Source of the DNA: Streptomyces sp. MP131-18
GTDB lineage: Bacteria > Actinomycetota > Actinomycetes > Streptomycetales > Streptomycetaceae
Length of the DNA stretch: 64,000 nt
Direction of reading: 5' to 3'
NCBI RefSeq assembly: GCF_001984575.1
Contig: NZ_LZNS01000001.1
Span: 4,653,528 to 4,717,527, forward strand
A model generated the notes under the pieces. It was not told the origin of the DNA. It did not search any database and worked only from the letters and a program-made list of their open reading frames with translations. The number at the start of each line of letters is the position of its first letter. Position 1 is the stretch's first letter. This document shows, piece by piece, positions 25,067 through 33,116 of this stretch. Made by a program: the position numbers and the translations under genes.

Positions 25067-26464
25067 GTGGTCGCTCACGCACAAGCGCGCTCGCGCCGTC
25101 GGCCCGCCGCCGCACACCGCAGCGCTCCCGCCCCCACAACCGCGCCCGCACCCGCATCCCAGCCCCCCGCCGCCGCGCCGTCGTTCGAGGCCATCGGCCT
25201 TCCGGCGGTCCTGTGCGCCGAGCTGGCGCACCAGCGCATCACCGTTCCGTTCCCCGTCCAGGCCGCCGCCGTTCCCGACGCGCTGGCCGGGCGCGACATA
25301 CTCGGCCGCGGCAGGACCGGCTCCGGCAAGACCCTCGCCTTCGGCCTCCCCCTCCTGGCCAACACGGCGGGCAGCAAGGCGGAGGCCCGCCGGCCGCTCG
25401 CCCTCGTCCTCGTTCCCACCCGGGAGCTGGCCCAGCAGGTCACCGAGGCGCTGCGGCCCTACGCCCGCGCCGTGCACCTGCGGATGGCCACCGTCGTCGG
25501 CGGTCTGGCGATCGGCCGGCAGGCCAGGGCGCTGCGCGACGGTGCCGACGTGCTCGTCGCCACCCCGGGACGGCTCAACGACCTGATCGAACGCGGGGAC
25601 TGCGCGCTCGACCGGGTGCGCATCACCGTGCTCGACGAGGCGGACCAGATGTCCGACATGGGCTTCCTGCCGCAGGTCACCCGGCTGCTGCGCCAGGTGC
25701 CCGGCGACGGTCAGCGCATGCTGTTCTCCGCGACTCTCGACCGCAACGTGGAACGGCTGACGCGCCAGTTCCTCGACGAGCCGGTCCTGCACTCCGTCGA
25801 CCCGGCCGCGGCGGCCGTCACCACGCTGGAACACCACCTGCTGCACATCGCGGAGGGCGACAAGGCCGCCCTCGTGCTGCGGATCGCCGCCCGCCGCGGC
25901 CGGGTCATCATGTTTCTCCGCACCAAGCACGCCGCCAACCGCCTCGCCAAGAACCTGCTCGCGGGCGGGGTCCGCGCGGCGGCCCTGCACGGCGGCAAGT
26001 CGCAGGCGCAGCGCACCCGTTCGCTGGACGCGTTCAAGGCGGGTGACCTCACCGTGCTGGTGGCCACCAACGTCGCCGCCCGCGGCATCCACGTCGACGA
26101 CGTCGACCTCGTCGTCAACGTCGACCCGCCCACCGACCCCAAGGACTACCTGCACCGCGGCGGCCGGACCGCGCGCGCCGGCGCCTCGGGTCGCGTCGTC
26201 ACCCTCGTCGTGCCCAGCCAGCGCGGCGACACGGTACGGCTGATGCGGGACGCGGGCGTCACCCCGCACAGCAGCAAGGTGCGCGGACCCGAGGACGCCG
26301 AGCTGGCCCGCATCACCGGGGCCCGCGCCCCGTCCGGCGTGCCGGTCACCCCCGAAGCACCGCGGCCCGCCGCGCAGCCGCGTACCACCGGGCGCGCGGC
26401 TCACCGCTCGCCGGGCGGCGGCGCCCCGCGCCGCCGCCGCCCACGCCCGCGCCGCGCCGCCTGA
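25067..26464 (+). CDS. DEAD-box ATP-dependent RNA helicase
   Basis: The 465-residue protein unwinds RNA duplexes. A 38-residue Ala/Pro/Arg-rich head precedes the Q motif (PFPVQAAAVP near 61-70). The core motifs are GRTGSGKT (82-89), VPTRELAQQ (117-124), TPGR (166-169), VLDEAD (188-193), LFSAT, and ATNVAARGIHVDDVDLV with HRGGRTARAG. It ends in a basic tail (RRRRPRPRRAA) typical of cold-associated helicases that grip RNA. The GTG at 25067 has AGGAAGG about eight bases upstream; the longer frame above it is shadow of csp. Position after csp suggests a cold-shock RNA-remodelling pair. Confidence 0.92.
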   Translation: MVAHAQARSRRRPAAAHRSAPAPTTAPAPASQPPAAAPSFEAIGLPAVLCAELAHQRITVPFPVQAAAVPDALAGRDILGRGRTGSGKTLAFGLPLLANTAGSKAEARRPLALVLVPTRELAQQVTEALRPYARAVHLRMATVVGGLAIGRQARALRDGADVLVATPGRLNDLIERGDCALDRVRITVLDEADQMSDMGFLPQVTRLLRQVPGDGQRMLFSATLDRNVERLTRQFLDEPVLHSVDPAAAAVTTLEHHLLHIAEGDKAALVLRIAARRGRVIMFLRTKHAANRLAKNLLAGGVRAAALHGGKSQAQRTRSLDAFKAGDLTVLVATNVAARGIHVDDVDLVVNVDPPTDPKDYLHRGGRTARAGASGRVVTLVVPSQRGDTVRLMRDAGVTPHSSKVRGPEDAELARITGARAPSGVPVTPEAPRPAAQPRTTGRAAHRSPGGGAPRRRRPRPRRAA

Positions 26465-26470
26465 CCCCGG

Positions 26471-27361
26471 TCAGGCCCGCGCGGTGAGCAGGTCCATGTC
26501 CGCGCCGGTCAGGCGCAGGGCGCCCGCGGCGACGTTGTCCTCCAGGTGGGCGGGGTTGCCCGTGCCCGGGATCGCCAGCACGTGCGGGCCCAGTTGCAGC
26601 GTCCACGCCAGTCGCACCTGGGCCGCGGACGCGCCGTGCGCCGCGGCGACGGCCAGCACCTGGGCGTTCTCCGCCGTCCTGGCGGCGGCGCCCTGCTCAC
26701 GGCCCGTGCCGGCGATGGCGAAGTAGGGCACGAACGCGATGCCCTGCTCGCGGCAGAGCTCCAGCACGTCGTCGCCGGCCCCGGCGTCGACGTGGAACTG
26801 GTTCTGCACGCACACCACAGGGGCGACGGCCCGCGCCTCCGCCAGCTGCGCTGCCGTGACGTTGGAAACCCCCAGGTGCCGGATCAGCCCGGCGTCGCGC
26901 AGCTCGGCGAGGGCGCCGAAGTGTTCGGCGATCGACGACTGGGACGGCATCCTGCGCAGGTTGACGACGTCGAGGTGGTCGCGGCCGAGCTGGCGCAGAT
27001 TCTCCTCCACCTGGCCGCGCAGCTGCTCCGGCCGGGCCGTGTACCACTGCCCCGACGGGTCCCTGCCGGGCCCGACCTTGGTGACGATCACCAGGTCCGC
27101 CGGGTACGGGGACAGCGCCGAGTTGATCAGCTCGTTGGCCGAGCGCAGCCGGGAGAAGTGGAACGACGCGGTGTCGATGTGGTTGACGCCGAGTTCGAGC
27201 GCGCGGCGCAGCACCCGGCGGGACACGTCCCGGTCGCTCGGCGCGCCCTGGTCGAACGCGGCGCTGCCGGTGAGGCGCATCGCCCCGAGCCCGATCCGGT
27301 TCACGGTCAGCCCACCGAGCCGCCAGGTACCGGCGGCCGATGCGGTGACGGGGTCGTTCAT
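26471..27361 (-). CDS. Aldo/keto reductase family oxidoreductase
   Basis: The 296-residue protein is an NADPH-dependent aldo/keto reductase. The core matches the YajO/PdxI-like AKRs: NRIGLGAMRLTG, ALELGVNHIDTASFHF (Asp and the position of the catalytic Tyr, here Phe-like), VIVTKVGPGRDPSG with the catalytic Lys, DVVNLRRMP, IRHLGVSNVTAAQLAEA, and AIPGTGNPAHLEDNVAA for cofactor phosphate. The usual catalytic Tyr after DTA is replaced in ...DTASFHFSRLRSANE by Phe, which deserves a check. The ATG at 27361 has GGAGATCC upstream. It converges on the DEAD-box gene with six bases between. Confidence 0.88.
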   Translation of the reverse strand: MNDPVTASAAGTWRLGGLTVNRIGLGAMRLTGSAAFDQGAPSDRDVSRRVLRRALELGVNHIDTASFHFSRLRSANELINSALSPYPADLVIVTKVGPGRDPSGQWYTARPEQLRGQVEENLRQLGRDHLDVVNLRRMPSQSSIAEHFGALAELRDAGLIRHLGVSNVTAAQLAEARAVAPVVCVQNQFHVDAGAGDDVLELCREQGIAFVPYFAIAGTGREQGAAARTAENAQVLAVAAAHGASAAQVRLAWTLQLGPHVLAIPGTGNPAHLEDNVAAGALRLTGADMDLLTARA

Positions 27362-27493
27362 GGTGCGGATCTCCTCTGGTGTGACCGCTGTCGCGGCGAA
27401 GTACGCATGATGAAGCACCGGCGGGCCGGAGGAAAGGCCGCACACGTCCGGCACCGTGACGCGGCCTGTCCCGGCTCCGATAGCATCGGCGGC

Positions 27494-27550
27494 ATGTCTG
27501 CTGCTTCGTGCGCGGCCGCTGCTGCCGCGGTGACGAGGACGCTCCGCTAG
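27494..27550 (+). CDS. Possible leaderless 18-residue Ala-rich peptide
   Basis: ATG at 27494 opens an 18-codon frame, MSAASCAAAAAAVTRTLR, closed by TAG. A good -10 (TAGCAT at 27481-27486) lies just 7 bases before the ATG, the spacing of leaderless Streptomyces mRNAs. It does not match the known MxxxxRxHxDLxR leader peptides. It lies 107 bases before the MFS gene and could be its attenuating leader, a chance frame, or a spurious call. Confidence 0.3.
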   Translation: MSAASCAAAAAAVTRTLR

Positions 27551-27657
27551 CGGCGGGGCGTTCGTCTCACCTTTGTTGAACGTTTCGTCGCTTCCCGGTT
27601 GAACCGGAGCGGCACGTTCGTGCTGCTCGGAACTCGTTCTGAGCAACGGAGCACTTG

Positions 27658-29073
27658 GTGTTTTCAGGCATTGTTTCTGCGCGCCGGGAGGAATCGTCCC
27701 CGGTGCGTGCGTGGCTGGTGCTGTGCAGCATGGCCATGCTGCAGTTCTTCATCGCGGTCGACGTGACCGTGGTCAATATCGCGCTGCCTTCGATCGGCGC
27801 CGACTTCGGCGTCGGCGGTCACGCGCTGACCTGGGTCGTGGTCGGGTACACGATCACCGGTGGCGGGCTGCTGATGCTCGGCGGCCGGCTGGGCGACGTG
27901 CTCGGCAGGCGCCGCATCCTGCTGCTCGGCACGGCCCTCTTCGGCGCCGCGTCGCTGCTGGCCGGGCTCGCCCCGTCGTTCCCCCTGCTGGTGGCGGCGC
28001 GGCTGCTGCAAGGTGCCGGTGAGGCGATCGCGCTGCCGGCGGCGATGGCGGTGATCGTGCTCATGTTTCCCGAGGGGCCGCGCAGGTCGCGGGCGCTCAG
28101 CGTGTGGGCGGCCGTCGCGAGTTGCGGCCTCGTCCTCGGGTTCGTGTTCTCCGGGATCATCACCGAGCTGTTCGGATGGCGGTGGATCTTCCTGGTGTCC
28201 GTGCCTTTCATCCTGGCCGTGCTCGCCGCGGTGGTCTTCCTCGTGCCGAGCGTTCGGCCCGCCGGGCGAACGCCGCTTGATCTGCCCGGTTCGTTCCTGC
28301 TGATCGCGGCTCCGCTGCTGTTCACCCTCGGGGTCGTCGAGGCGGGGGAGAAGGACAGCACGCTGCCGTGGCTCCCGCCGGTGGCGCTGGTCGGCGCGAT
28401 AGCGGCCGCGGCCCTGTTCATCAGGGCCGAGCGCCGTTCGCGGAACCCGCTCGTGCCGCTCCGGTTCTTCCGCAACCGACCGCGCGTCCTGGCCAACCTT
28501 GCCACCGCTCTGCTGAGCGCGGCACTGTCCACCTCGTTCCTGCTGTTCACCTACTACCTCCAGGACCGGCGGGGCGCAGGCCCGCTCGAAGCCGGCCTGA
28601 CGATGCTGCCGTTGGCGGTGTCCCTGGTCGCGGCCTCCGTGCTGGTGCCCCGGCTGCTCGGCCGGTGGGGAGCGCGGGTCTGTGTCCTGATCGGCATCGG
28701 CTTCACCGTGCTGGCGATGGCCGCCATCGCGCTGGTCTCCGCCCTCGGCGCGGCCGGTCCTGCGATGATCCCCGCGATGATTCTCACCGCCGCGGGGATG
28801 GGCTTCGGCATCGTCGGGCTCCAGTACGTCGCCGTGTCCGGCGTGACGGAGGACGACGCCGGCATCGCCTCCGGCGTCCAGCGAGCCGCCGACCAGCTGG
28901 GCGGTGCCACCGGAATCACGCTCTACGTCGGCATCGGATTCACGCCCGCATGGGGCGGCGTCGACCCGTTTCTCGCCAGCAGCCTGCTGGCCATCGCCGG
29001 GCTCACCGCGGCCGGGTTCGTCGCCCGGCAGCTGTCCGCGGGCGCCGCGGCGCCGGAGGCAGAGCCCGGCTGA
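27658..29073 (+). CDS. MFS drug exporter (DHA2, EmrB/QacA-like)
   Basis: The 471-residue protein has about fourteen predicted membrane segments, the number of the DHA2 branch. It shows FIAVDVTVVNIALPSIGADF (motif D1, about residues 30-49), GYTITGGGLLMLGGRLGDVLGRRRI with motif A, and a C-terminal duplicate including ASGVQRAADQLGG. The start could be TTG 27655 or GTG 27658; GGAG at 27648 favours the GTG. It is followed 14 bases later by a convergent TetR gene, a common arrangement for regulated exporters. Substrate unknown. Confidence 0.87.
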   Translation: MFSGIVSARREESSPVRAWLVLCSMAMLQFFIAVDVTVVNIALPSIGADFGVGGHALTWVVVGYTITGGGLLMLGGRLGDVLGRRRILLLGTALFGAASLLAGLAPSFPLLVAARLLQGAGEAIALPAAMAVIVLMFPEGPRRSRALSVWAAVASCGLVLGFVFSGIITELFGWRWIFLVSVPFILAVLAAVVFLVPSVRPAGRTPLDLPGSFLLIAAPLLFTLGVVEAGEKDSTLPWLPPVALVGAIAAAALFIRAERRSRNPLVPLRFFRNRPRVLANLATALLSAALSTSFLLFTYYLQDRRGAGPLEAGLTMLPLAVSLVAASVLVPRLLGRWGARVCVLIGIGFTVLAMAAIALVSALGAAGPAMIPAMILTAAGMGFGIVGLQYVAVSGVTEDDAGIASGVQRAADQLGGATGITLYVGIGFTPAWGGVDPFLASSLLAIAGLTAAGFVARQLSAGAAAPEAEPG

Positions 29074-29087
29074 CCCCTGGCGGGCGC

Positions 29088-29717
29088 CTATGCCTGCGGG
29101 GCCGTGTCCGTGCCGGTCGTGCCGCTGACGCGCTCCTGGGAGTGGTGAACGGTCGGGCCGTGGCCGCTTGGCAGGTGCTCGACCGTGCCGAGGAAATCGC
29201 GGAGGGCCCGGTCGGTGCGGGCGGTGTCGCCGGTGGCGTCGAGGTCCATGAGGAGTCCACGGATGACAGCGAGGACGAGCGTCGCGAGGTCCGGTCGGCC
29301 GATGCTGCGCAGGCCGTCCTCCAGCGGCCCGAGCCAGTCGGTCGTCGCGGTACGCCGGAAGTCGGGCCAGAGCTGCTGCTCCGCGCTCTCGCGCAGCTGA
29401 CCGAACATCCGCAGGTAGGGCCGCCCGTCCGGGCCGGTGATGGAGGTCCAGGCGCGGTGAAGGGTGGCCGGGTAGGGCTCGCCCGGCCGCACCCGCAGCA
29501 GCTCGCCGAAGGCGTCGAGCTGGCGTTGCCGGGCGCGCCCGAGGACGGCCCGCAGCAGGGCGTCGCGGGTGCCGAAGTGATAGATCAGCATGCGGGCCGA
29601 GGTGCCGGTGGCGGCGGCCAGCGGCCCGAGCCGGTCGGGGAGGCCGTGCGCGAGAGCGTGGTCGGTGCAGGCGTCGAGCAGCCTCTCCTTGATGCGCGGT
29701 TGCGGTCGTCTGCCCAC
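29088..29717 (-). CDS. TetR-family transcriptional regulator
   Basis: The 209-residue protein starts with a TetR helix-turn-helix: RIKERLLDACTDHALAHGLP, then LAAATGTSARMLIYHFGTRDALLRAVL. The ligand domain lacks long matches to a named subfamily but has the WTSITGPDGRPYLRMFGQL segment found in regulators of drug exporters. It converges on the MFS gene and diverges from the hydrolase gene, so it may control either. A palindrome that could be its operator lies at 29732-29749, in its own promoter. Confidence 0.88.
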   Translation of the reverse strand: MGRRPQPRIKERLLDACTDHALAHGLPDRLGPLAAATGTSARMLIYHFGTRDALLRAVLGRARQRQLDAFGELLRVRPGEPYPATLHRAWTSITGPDGRPYLRMFGQLRESAEQQLWPDFRRTATTDWLGPLEDGLRSIGRPDLATLVLAVIRGLLMDLDATGDTARTDRALRDFLGTVEHLPSGHGPTVHHSQERVSGTTGTDTAPQA

Positions 29718-29731
29718 GACCCGACTTTTTC

Positions 29732-29749
29732 ACGTAACAGTCACTACGT
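29732..29749. promoter_or_regulatory. Palindromic candidate operator of the TetR gene
   Basis: ACGTA-N8-TACGT is a perfect inverted repeat of 18 bases, 15 bases upstream of the TetR start and 63 before the hydrolase start. Size and place suit a TetR dimer acting on both divergent genes. Confidence 0.5.
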
Positions 29750-29811
29750 CTACCGTTGATCGAAAGGCCGTCGAGGCAGTCGGCGCAGACGAGGCAGACG
29801 TGGAGGCAGTC

Positions 29812-30507
29812 GTGAGGGTCGTGTTCGTGCACGGGGCGTGCGTGCGGGACGGGGCGTGGTGGTGGCACCGCACCGCCGCGCTGCTGCGGGAGCGGGGGGT
29901 GCCCAGCGTGGCTCCGGCGCTGCCGAGCTGCGGCGAGGCGGGCGCGCCCGGCGGCGCCGGCGGTCCCGGGCTGTCCGAGGACGTGGCCGCGGTGCGGCAG
30001 GTGCTGCGGGCCGACGACGAACCGACCGTCGTGGTCGCCCACAGCTACGGCGGCATCGTCACGGCCGAAGCCGCCGCGGGCATCGGGTCGGTACGCCACC
30101 TGCTGCTGGTCTCCAGCTACCTGCCCGAGGCCGGGCAGAGCCTGTCGGACTTCGGGGACGGCGGCCCCGCCCCGTTCCTCGACATCGACCCGGACGCCGG
30201 CACCTTCGAAGTCCGTCCCGAGCTGCTCGCGGACACCTTCCTGCAGGACTGCGACCGCGAGGTGCAGGCGCGGGCGGCGGATCACCTCGCCCGGCAGAGC
30301 GTGCGGGTGACCGGGCAGCCGGTCGGGGCGGCCGCGTGGCGGCAGATTCCCTCGACGTACCTCGTCTGCGCCCAGGACCGGGGCACCCCGCCGCGGCTAC
30401 AGCGCGAGTTCGCCCGCCGGGCCGGCAGCGTCGTCGAACTCGACGCCGGCCACCACCCGTTCCTGTCCCGGCCCGCCGCGGTCCGTGACCTGCTGCTGAG
30501 CCTGTGA
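29812..30507 (+). CDS. Alpha/beta-hydrolase family protein
   Basis: The 231-residue protein is a small esterase-like hydrolase: RVVFVHGACVRDGAWWWHRT (oxyanion loop), the nucleophile elbow VVAHSYGGIV with Ser near residue 77, DIDPDAG and the C-terminal ELDAGHHPFLSRPAAV with the catalytic His. I chose the GTG at 29812 because GGAGG lies 5 bases upstream; upstream codons contain GAGGCAG repeats not typical of the family. It diverges from the TetR gene. Substrate unknown. Confidence 0.85.
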   Translation: MRVVFVHGACVRDGAWWWHRTAALLRERGVPSVAPALPSCGEAGAPGGAGGPGLSEDVAAVRQVLRADDEPTVVVAHSYGGIVTAEAAAGIGSVRHLLLVSSYLPEAGQSLSDFGDGGPAPFLDIDPDAGTFEVRPELLADTFLQDCDREVQARAADHLARQSVRVTGQPVGAAAWRQIPSTYLVCAQDRGTPPRLQREFARRAGSVVELDAGHHPFLSRPAAVRDLLLSL

Positions 30508-30551
30508 CGGACCCGGCAATCCGGTGGTCCGGCGCGGAGAAGGGTAATCCC

Positions 30552-31181
30552 ATGGACATGGACGCTTTCGTGCCGAAATTCATCAGAACGGTAGTGGACG
30601 TCGACATGAACAAGTGGCTCGGGACCGAGATCGTGAACTTCCCGCCTGACCGGGTCGACCGGGCCGGGGATCTTGTGGTGGTCGGCAACAAGGTCGTCTG
30701 GCTCACGCCTGAACTCGGCTGCGAAGGAGGTTTTCGCCATCTGGTGCCGGACGGAACATATCCCGTTTATGCGGCCGGCTACTTGTCCGGCGCTTATGGC
30801 GATGAGCCGGAGCGGTATTGCGTGAACGTGCTTTTCATCCCTCTGGTGGAACGGGCACGCCTGACCGCGCCGAGCTGGAACTGGGGATACGGGGGCGTCT
30901 CCCAGGAACTCGGGGAGTACGCGTGCCTGATGAGTTGGCGCGCGAGTCAAGTGACGCGGGAGGACCCGCGGAACGAAGCGATAGCCAGGGCGAGGAATGC
31001 GCTGCTGGCCGACCAGGCGCGTACCAGAAACGATAACTGGGCCAATGAAATCGTCGATCCGAAGACCGGCGCCAATGTACTGGCGTTCCCGGTGCAGGAT
31101 GACGGCAGCGTGTGCGGTTTCGAGGCCCGGAGCACAGACGGCGAGATCCTCGCTGTTCTCCTCGTCAACTACCCTCACTGA
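30552..31181 (+). CDS. DUF4241-like protein of unknown function
   Basis: The 209-residue protein is unlike its neighbours: visibly AT-richer codon use and no hydrophobic segments. The YPVYAAGYLSGAYGDEPERY segment and the end VQDDGSVCGFEARSTDGEIL resemble DUF4241 proteins (paired GxYPV..G strand motifs), but the match is by eye and modest. An ATG at 30552 has GGAGAAGGG seven bases upstream, so I preferred it to a GTG at 30504 overlapping the hydrolase stop. It could be an immunity-type protein; that is only a possibility. Confidence 0.7.
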   Translation: MDMDAFVPKFIRTVVDVDMNKWLGTEIVNFPPDRVDRAGDLVVVGNKVVWLTPELGCEGGFRHLVPDGTYPVYAAGYLSGAYGDEPERYCVNVLFIPLVERARLTAPSWNWGYGGVSQELGEYACLMSWRASQVTREDPRNEAIARARNALLADQARTRNDNWANEIVDPKTGANVLAFPVQDDGSVCGFEARSTDGEILAVLLVNYPH

Positions 31182-31346
31182 TTTCGGACCATCGTGGAGC
31201 CTGCCCGGTCACGCCGCCAGTAGTTGATCCGGGGCCGGCGGCGATGAGCTGCCTCACGTGCGGGGTGCCGGCTTGTTGCCGCGCACGTCGTCCATCAGCC
31301 GGCGTCCGTCCCGGACGGCAAGGCCACCGGTCACTGACGCGGGGAA

Positions 31347-32129
31347 TCACTCCGAAGGTCCGTTCTTCCGACCAGTGACGAGCGCGAAAGTCAGAAGTTC
31401 GCCACGGTCGGTGTCGAGCATGGGGATCGTGGCACGAGATCCTTGTCTGACGACCTCGTCGGGGGAATGCTCGGCGCAGACCTCGCACCACAGCTTCCAG
31501 TCGAGCCAACCATCGGGTTGCGCCCGGCTTGCGGTGACCTGGAACAGCCCGGTCTGTTCCCACTGGAAGCGCCACCACTCGGGCGTGTGAAAGGACAGGA
31601 CCTCCCACCCCGCCCCGGATCGCAGATGCGCCGGGGCACCACCGAGTTCGCGCAATTCGCGGTGCAGTGACGGCACGGCGATCGACAGTTGACCGCCTGT
31701 CTTGAGGAACTTGCCGATGTAGCCGACGTAGAGGTCATCAGTGCCGAAATAGTGATAGCTGCCCACAGCCAGGATCGCATCGAATTGTTCCGATGCGAAC
31801 GGCAGGTCATGGGCTTCGGCGCGCACGGCGTGGACCTGGTCGCCGACGCCTGCCTGATCGAATCGCGCGGCGTTGTCCTCGGCCGGGACCCACAACTCCG
31901 AGGCCCACACTTCGACGCCGTACTCGCGCGCTAGGAAGATCGAGGTCATACCCAGTCCGCACCCGAGATCGAGAATCTTCATTCCGGGCCGGAAGGTACA
32001 GTCCCGGCTGAGGTCTTCGAGCAGCCATAGTGGGTTTGGACCCATGCAGTTGTCGACCATCCACTGCGGGTCGTACGTCGCCGCACGCGGGTACTTATCA
32101 GGCCTGACGAGTGCATCCAGTGAAGTCAT
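31347..32129 (-). CDS. SAM-dependent class I methyltransferase
   Basis: The 260-residue protein has the Rossmann methyltransferase motifs: ILDLGCGLGMTSIFLAREYG (motif I, near residue 52), VWASELWVPAEDNAARF (ribose contact), VRAEAHDLPFASEQFDAILAVGSYHYFG (motifs II-III), and FLKTGGQLSIAVP (motif IV). The Trp-rich C-terminus (EWWRFQWEQTGLF and WLDWKLWCEVCAEH) looks like the small-molecule methylases near the YodH/UbiE branch. It stands alone on the minus strand in the AT-richer island; the substrate is unknown. Confidence 0.88.
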   Translation of the reverse strand: MTSLDALVRPDKYPRAATYDPQWMVDNCMGPNPLWLLEDLSRDCTFRPGMKILDLGCGLGMTSIFLAREYGVEVWASELWVPAEDNAARFDQAGVGDQVHAVRAEAHDLPFASEQFDAILAVGSYHYFGTDDLYVGYIGKFLKTGGQLSIAVPSLHRELRELGGAPAHLRSGAGWEVLSFHTPEWWRFQWEQTGLFQVTASRAQPDGWLDWKLWCEVCAEHSPDEVVRQGSRATIPMLDTDRGELLTFALVTGRKNGPSE

Positions 32130-32391
32130 TGCACCTTCGTATCAGCCCGCCTCACGCCCCACAACGGACTTTCCTGGCCAGGGCATGTCCACTTCTCGGC
32201 TCAACGACCCGCGGTACGCCCGCAAGATGTTTACCGTCCGCAGGAAACTCTCACTGAACTGTTCCCAGTAATGGTTCATAACGGTGTGTGATCGCCCGGT
32301 GCGGATCCGCGGTCAGCTGGGCCTTGACCCGATTTATGGGCAGTAGTGTGTCCGTCGTGGATGCGAAGCCTATGCCAGAGTCGACACTGTC

Positions 32392-33018
32392 ATGACGTCC
32401 ACCTCCCGCCCGTCGCGCGGCCCGCGTCAACGCCTCAGCGAAGATCAACGACGGAAGCAGATCATGGCGGCGGCGATCCGGGAGGTCGCCGACCGCGGCT
32501 ACGAGGGCGCGTCGTTGACCCGGATCGCCGCACGCGCCGATGTCGCCAAGGGACTGGTCTGGCGCTACTTCACCGGCAAGGACGACCTGATGGAGTCCAC
32601 AGCGAAGGTGACGATGAAGACCATGCGGCGGCAGATCGTCGACGCGCTCGACCTGGACCAGTCGGTGCCGGACATCATCCGCGCCGCCCTGCCCCTGGCC
32701 GCCTTGCAGATTCTGACCCATCGGGACGAACTGATCGCGCTGAACCGCATCATGCACAACCTTCGCCGGCCCGAGGGCGCCGAACGGGTGGTCACCGACT
32801 TCTACGAGGAGACTCACCGCAGGCAGGAGGAGCTGTTCCGCCGCGGCCAGGCCGAGGGCAGCCTGCGTGACTTCGACACCAGGGTCATGGCGGTCACCTA
32901 CCAGGGCTCGATCGACATCATGCTCGCCTACCTCGGCGACCATCCCGACGTCGATCCCCGCGACTACGCGTCTCAGCTCGCGGAAATCCTGCTCAGCGGC
33001 ATGCGAGCCGGGAGTTGA
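32392..33018 (+). CDS. TetR-family transcriptional regulator
   Basis: The 208-residue protein has a clean TetR DNA-binding domain: RRKQIMAAAIREVADRGYEG, SLTRIAARADVAKGLVWRYF. The ligand domain (DFYEETHRRQEELFRRG, TYQGSIDIMLAYLGDHP) fits the AcrR-like C-terminal fold. Two palindromic sites lie just downstream at 33044-33086, before the membrane gene it is likely to regulate. ATG start; AGAG upstream is weak. Confidence 0.9.
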   Translation: MTSTSRPSRGPRQRLSEDQRRKQIMAAAIREVADRGYEGASLTRIAARADVAKGLVWRYFTGKDDLMESTAKVTMKTMRRQIVDALDLDQSVPDIIRAALPLAALQILTHRDELIALNRIMHNLRRPEGAERVVTDFYEETHRRQEELFRRGQAEGSLRDFDTRVMAVTYQGSIDIMLAYLGDHPDVDPRDYASQLAEILLSGMRAGS

Positions 33019-33043
33019 CGCCGGGCCGGACCCTGCCATTGGA

Positions 33044-33086
33044 CTAATGATCAAACGGTCATTAGTATTGACCATATGGTCATTAG
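33044..33086. promoter_or_regulatory. Two tandem palindromes, probable TetR operators
   Basis: CTAATGA-N8-TCATTAG (33044-33065) and the 14-base perfect palindrome TGACCATATGGTCA (33069-33082) share the TAATGA/TCATTAG half-site with the trailing ATTAG at 33082-33086. They occupy the 98-base gap between the TetR gene and the VC0807-like gene, where the downstream promoter must be. Confidence 0.7.
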
Positions 33087-33116
33087 CGCACGTTCCCAGC
33101 GGTCCGGCGGGCGACG

